Below are positions 5,240 through 6,135 of a stretch of 6,135 nt of DNA, piece by piece. Every line of letters starts with the position of its first letter. Position 1 is the stretch's first letter. Origin of the DNA: Chloroflexota bacterium (GTDB lineage Bacteria > Chloroflexota > Dehalococcoidia > UBA3495); assembly GCA_022576105.1 (NCBI GenBank), contig JACZRM010000111.1, forward strand, positions 1-6,135, written 5' to 3'. Below the pieces are notes generated by a model that was given only the letters and a program-made list of their open reading frames with translations, was not told the origin of the DNA and did no database searches. The translations under genes were made by a program, and so were the position numbers.

Positions 5240-5252
5240 CCCTGATCAGGGT
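5239..5252. repeat. 14-bp perfect palindrome at the edge of the tRNA promoter
   Basis: ACCCTGATCAGGGT is its own reverse complement. It shares one base with the -35 element of the tRNA promoter and extends upstream of it, a position where a bound protein could act. It may also serve as a small hairpin in RNA from the dehydrogenase gene. Confidence 0.6.
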
Positions 5253-5253
5253 G

Positions 5254-5292
5254 CAACCGGCAGTCTTTGCGGTGCAGTCCAGCGGCCGGTTG
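5254..5292 (-). terminator. Inverted repeat after the dehydrogenase gene, possible weak terminator
   Basis: CAACCGGC (5254-5261) and GCCGGTTG (5285-5292) form an 8-bp stem around a 23-base loop, starting 14 bases after the dehydrogenase stop on the minus strand. No T run follows, so termination here would be weak or Rho-dependent. Confidence 0.3.
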
Positions 5293-5305
5293 AGATACCG
5301 GAAAT

Positions 5306-6055
5306 TTACCTGGCAGTCATCCCTCCGTCGATGACCAGTTCGCTGCCGGTAACGAAGGATGATTCATCCGATGCCAGGTAGAGAATCCCGTTGGCGATGT
5401 CTTCCGGCATTCCCATTCGTCCCAAAGGCGTCCGGTCGATTCGTTCCTGTTGCACGCCAGGGTTCTGGTGGAACTGCCTGGTCATGGGGCTATCGACAAA
5501 TCCTGGGTGTACCGAATTGACTCGAATGCCTTCCTTGGCGTACTGGATGGCGGCGGCCTTGGTAAAAAGGCGCACCGCTCCCTTGGAGCTATGATACGCG
5601 GCAGAAGTCTCGCTGCCGACTATTCCGTAGATTGAAGATATGTTGATAATTGACCCGCCTCCGGCTTTGCGCATGGCTGGGATGGCCAGCTTGGTGCCCA
5701 GGAAGACGCCCTTGGCGTTAACCGCCATTACCCGGTCCCACAGCTCTTCAGTGGTTTCTTCAACAGTCGTGCGCCCACTGATGCCGGCGTTGTTGACCAG
5801 AACGTCCAGTTTTCCATAGCTGCCGACCGCGACGCTGATGGCGTTGGCCCAGTCTGGTTCCTTGGTAACATCCAGGTAAACGAAGGTCGCTTGGCCTCCA
5901 GATTCCGTGATTTGGGCTTCGGTCTGCTGGCCTTCTTCTTCCAGTAGGTCGCCGATGACCACCGAAGCGCCTTCTTGGGCCAGCAATCGAGCGGTCGCCG
6001 CGCCAATACCCCTGGCTCCTCCGCTGACTAGGGCCACTTTTCCCAACATACGCAT
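5306..6055 (-). CDS. Classical short-chain dehydrogenase/reductase (FabG-like, NAD(P)-dependent)
   Basis: A complete 249-residue protein, the normal length of classical SDR enzymes, which oxidise or reduce hydroxyl and keto groups. The Rossmann glycine motif is S-G-G-A-R-G-I-G (11-18). D36 at the end of the second strand favours NAD(H) over NADP(H). Also seen are D62-V, N88-N-A-G, and the tetrad N113, S141, Y154 and K158 (Y-H-S-S-K). HPGFVDSPM (about 183-191) and the GSELVIDGG C-terminus are typical. It resembles FabG, hydroxysteroid and cyclic-alcohol dehydrogenases, and the sequence does not separate these. No acyl-carrier or fatty-acid genes are adjacent, so a catabolic alcohol or keto substrate is as likely as fatty-acid synthesis. 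The ATG at 6055 has GAGGTGA (6062-6068) with a 6-base gap; a second ATG at 6049 is less well placed. Cytoplasmic, all key residues present. Confidence 0.92.
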   Translation of the reverse strand: MRMLGKVALVSGGARGIGAATARLLAQEGASVVIGDLLEEEGQQTEAQITESGGQATFVYLDVTKEPDWANAISVAVGSYGKLDVLVNNAGISGRTTVEETTEELWDRVMAVNAKGVFLGTKLAIPAMRKAGGGSIINISSIYGIVGSETSAAYHSSKGAVRLFTKAAAIQYAKEGIRVNSVHPGFVDSPMTRQFHQNPGVQQERIDRTPLGRMGMPEDIANGILYLASDESSFVTGSELVIDGGMTAR

Positions 6056-6082
6056 TGTTAGTCACCTCAACCTATATCAACT

Positions 6083-6111
6083 GTTTGGTATTGTTTACAT
6101 AACACCAAAAC
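6083..6111. promoter_or_regulatory. Operator-like dyad in the AT-rich region upstream of the dehydrogenase
   Basis: GTTTGGTATT (6083-6092) faces AACACCAAAAC (6101-6111). The arms TTTGGT and ACCAAA pair exactly and about two further pairs follow after one mismatch. On the minus strand TTGCAA, a 17-base gap and TATGTA give a weak promoter candidate that this dyad would overlap. The surrounding 6070-6135 is clearly AT-richer than the genes. Confidence 0.35.
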
Positions 6112-6135
6112 GTTTATTTTGCAATCAGGTCTGGT

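Overview
The window is bacterial: closely packed genes, Shine-Dalgarno sites, CCA-encoding tRNA genes, a chemotaxis module and a lipoprotein-type cytochrome. The protein set (a DPHHHFWD-type amidohydrolase, an FabG-like dehydrogenase, a DM13 protein with a lipoprotein cytochrome c, CheW beside methyl-accepting proteins) would suit a Chloroflexota bacterium of the Dehalococcoidia/SAR202 kind. That is an impression from protein flavour only; there is no rRNA or other phylogenetic marker here.

Left part, + strand (1-1684): the C-terminal end of a methyl-accepting chemotaxis protein (MCP), a strong 13-bp hairpin, cheW, then a second, headless MCP tail. This tail is a gap-free paralogue of the first and lies in the same reading frame as cheW, behind its stop codon. 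A GC-rich hairpin with a pyrimidine tail closes the block. A 392-base gap with no convincing gene follows; its right end carries a possible extended -10 promoter.

Middle part (1950-4689): a metal-dependent amidohydrolase on the + strand runs convergently against a minus-strand operon. In transcription order that operon is a membrane-anchored DM13-domain protein (4689-4078), 8 bases later a lipoprotein cytochrome c with a long histidine-rich repeat domain (4069-3194), and 29 bases later a 44-codon fragment resembling the start of a COG2187-type kinase (3164-3030). The DM13/cytochrome pair looks like a small membrane-bound redox or metal-handling module and is the most distinctive content of the window.

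Right part, minus strand (4791-6068): three tRNA genes, Val(CAC), Leu(CAG) and Arg(GCG), lie behind a promoter with a perfect TATAAT. The Arg gene has an anticodon that is unusual for bacteria. Upstream of them is a complete classical short-chain dehydrogenase whose AT-rich upstream region holds an operator-like dyad. The right edge stops in that upstream region.
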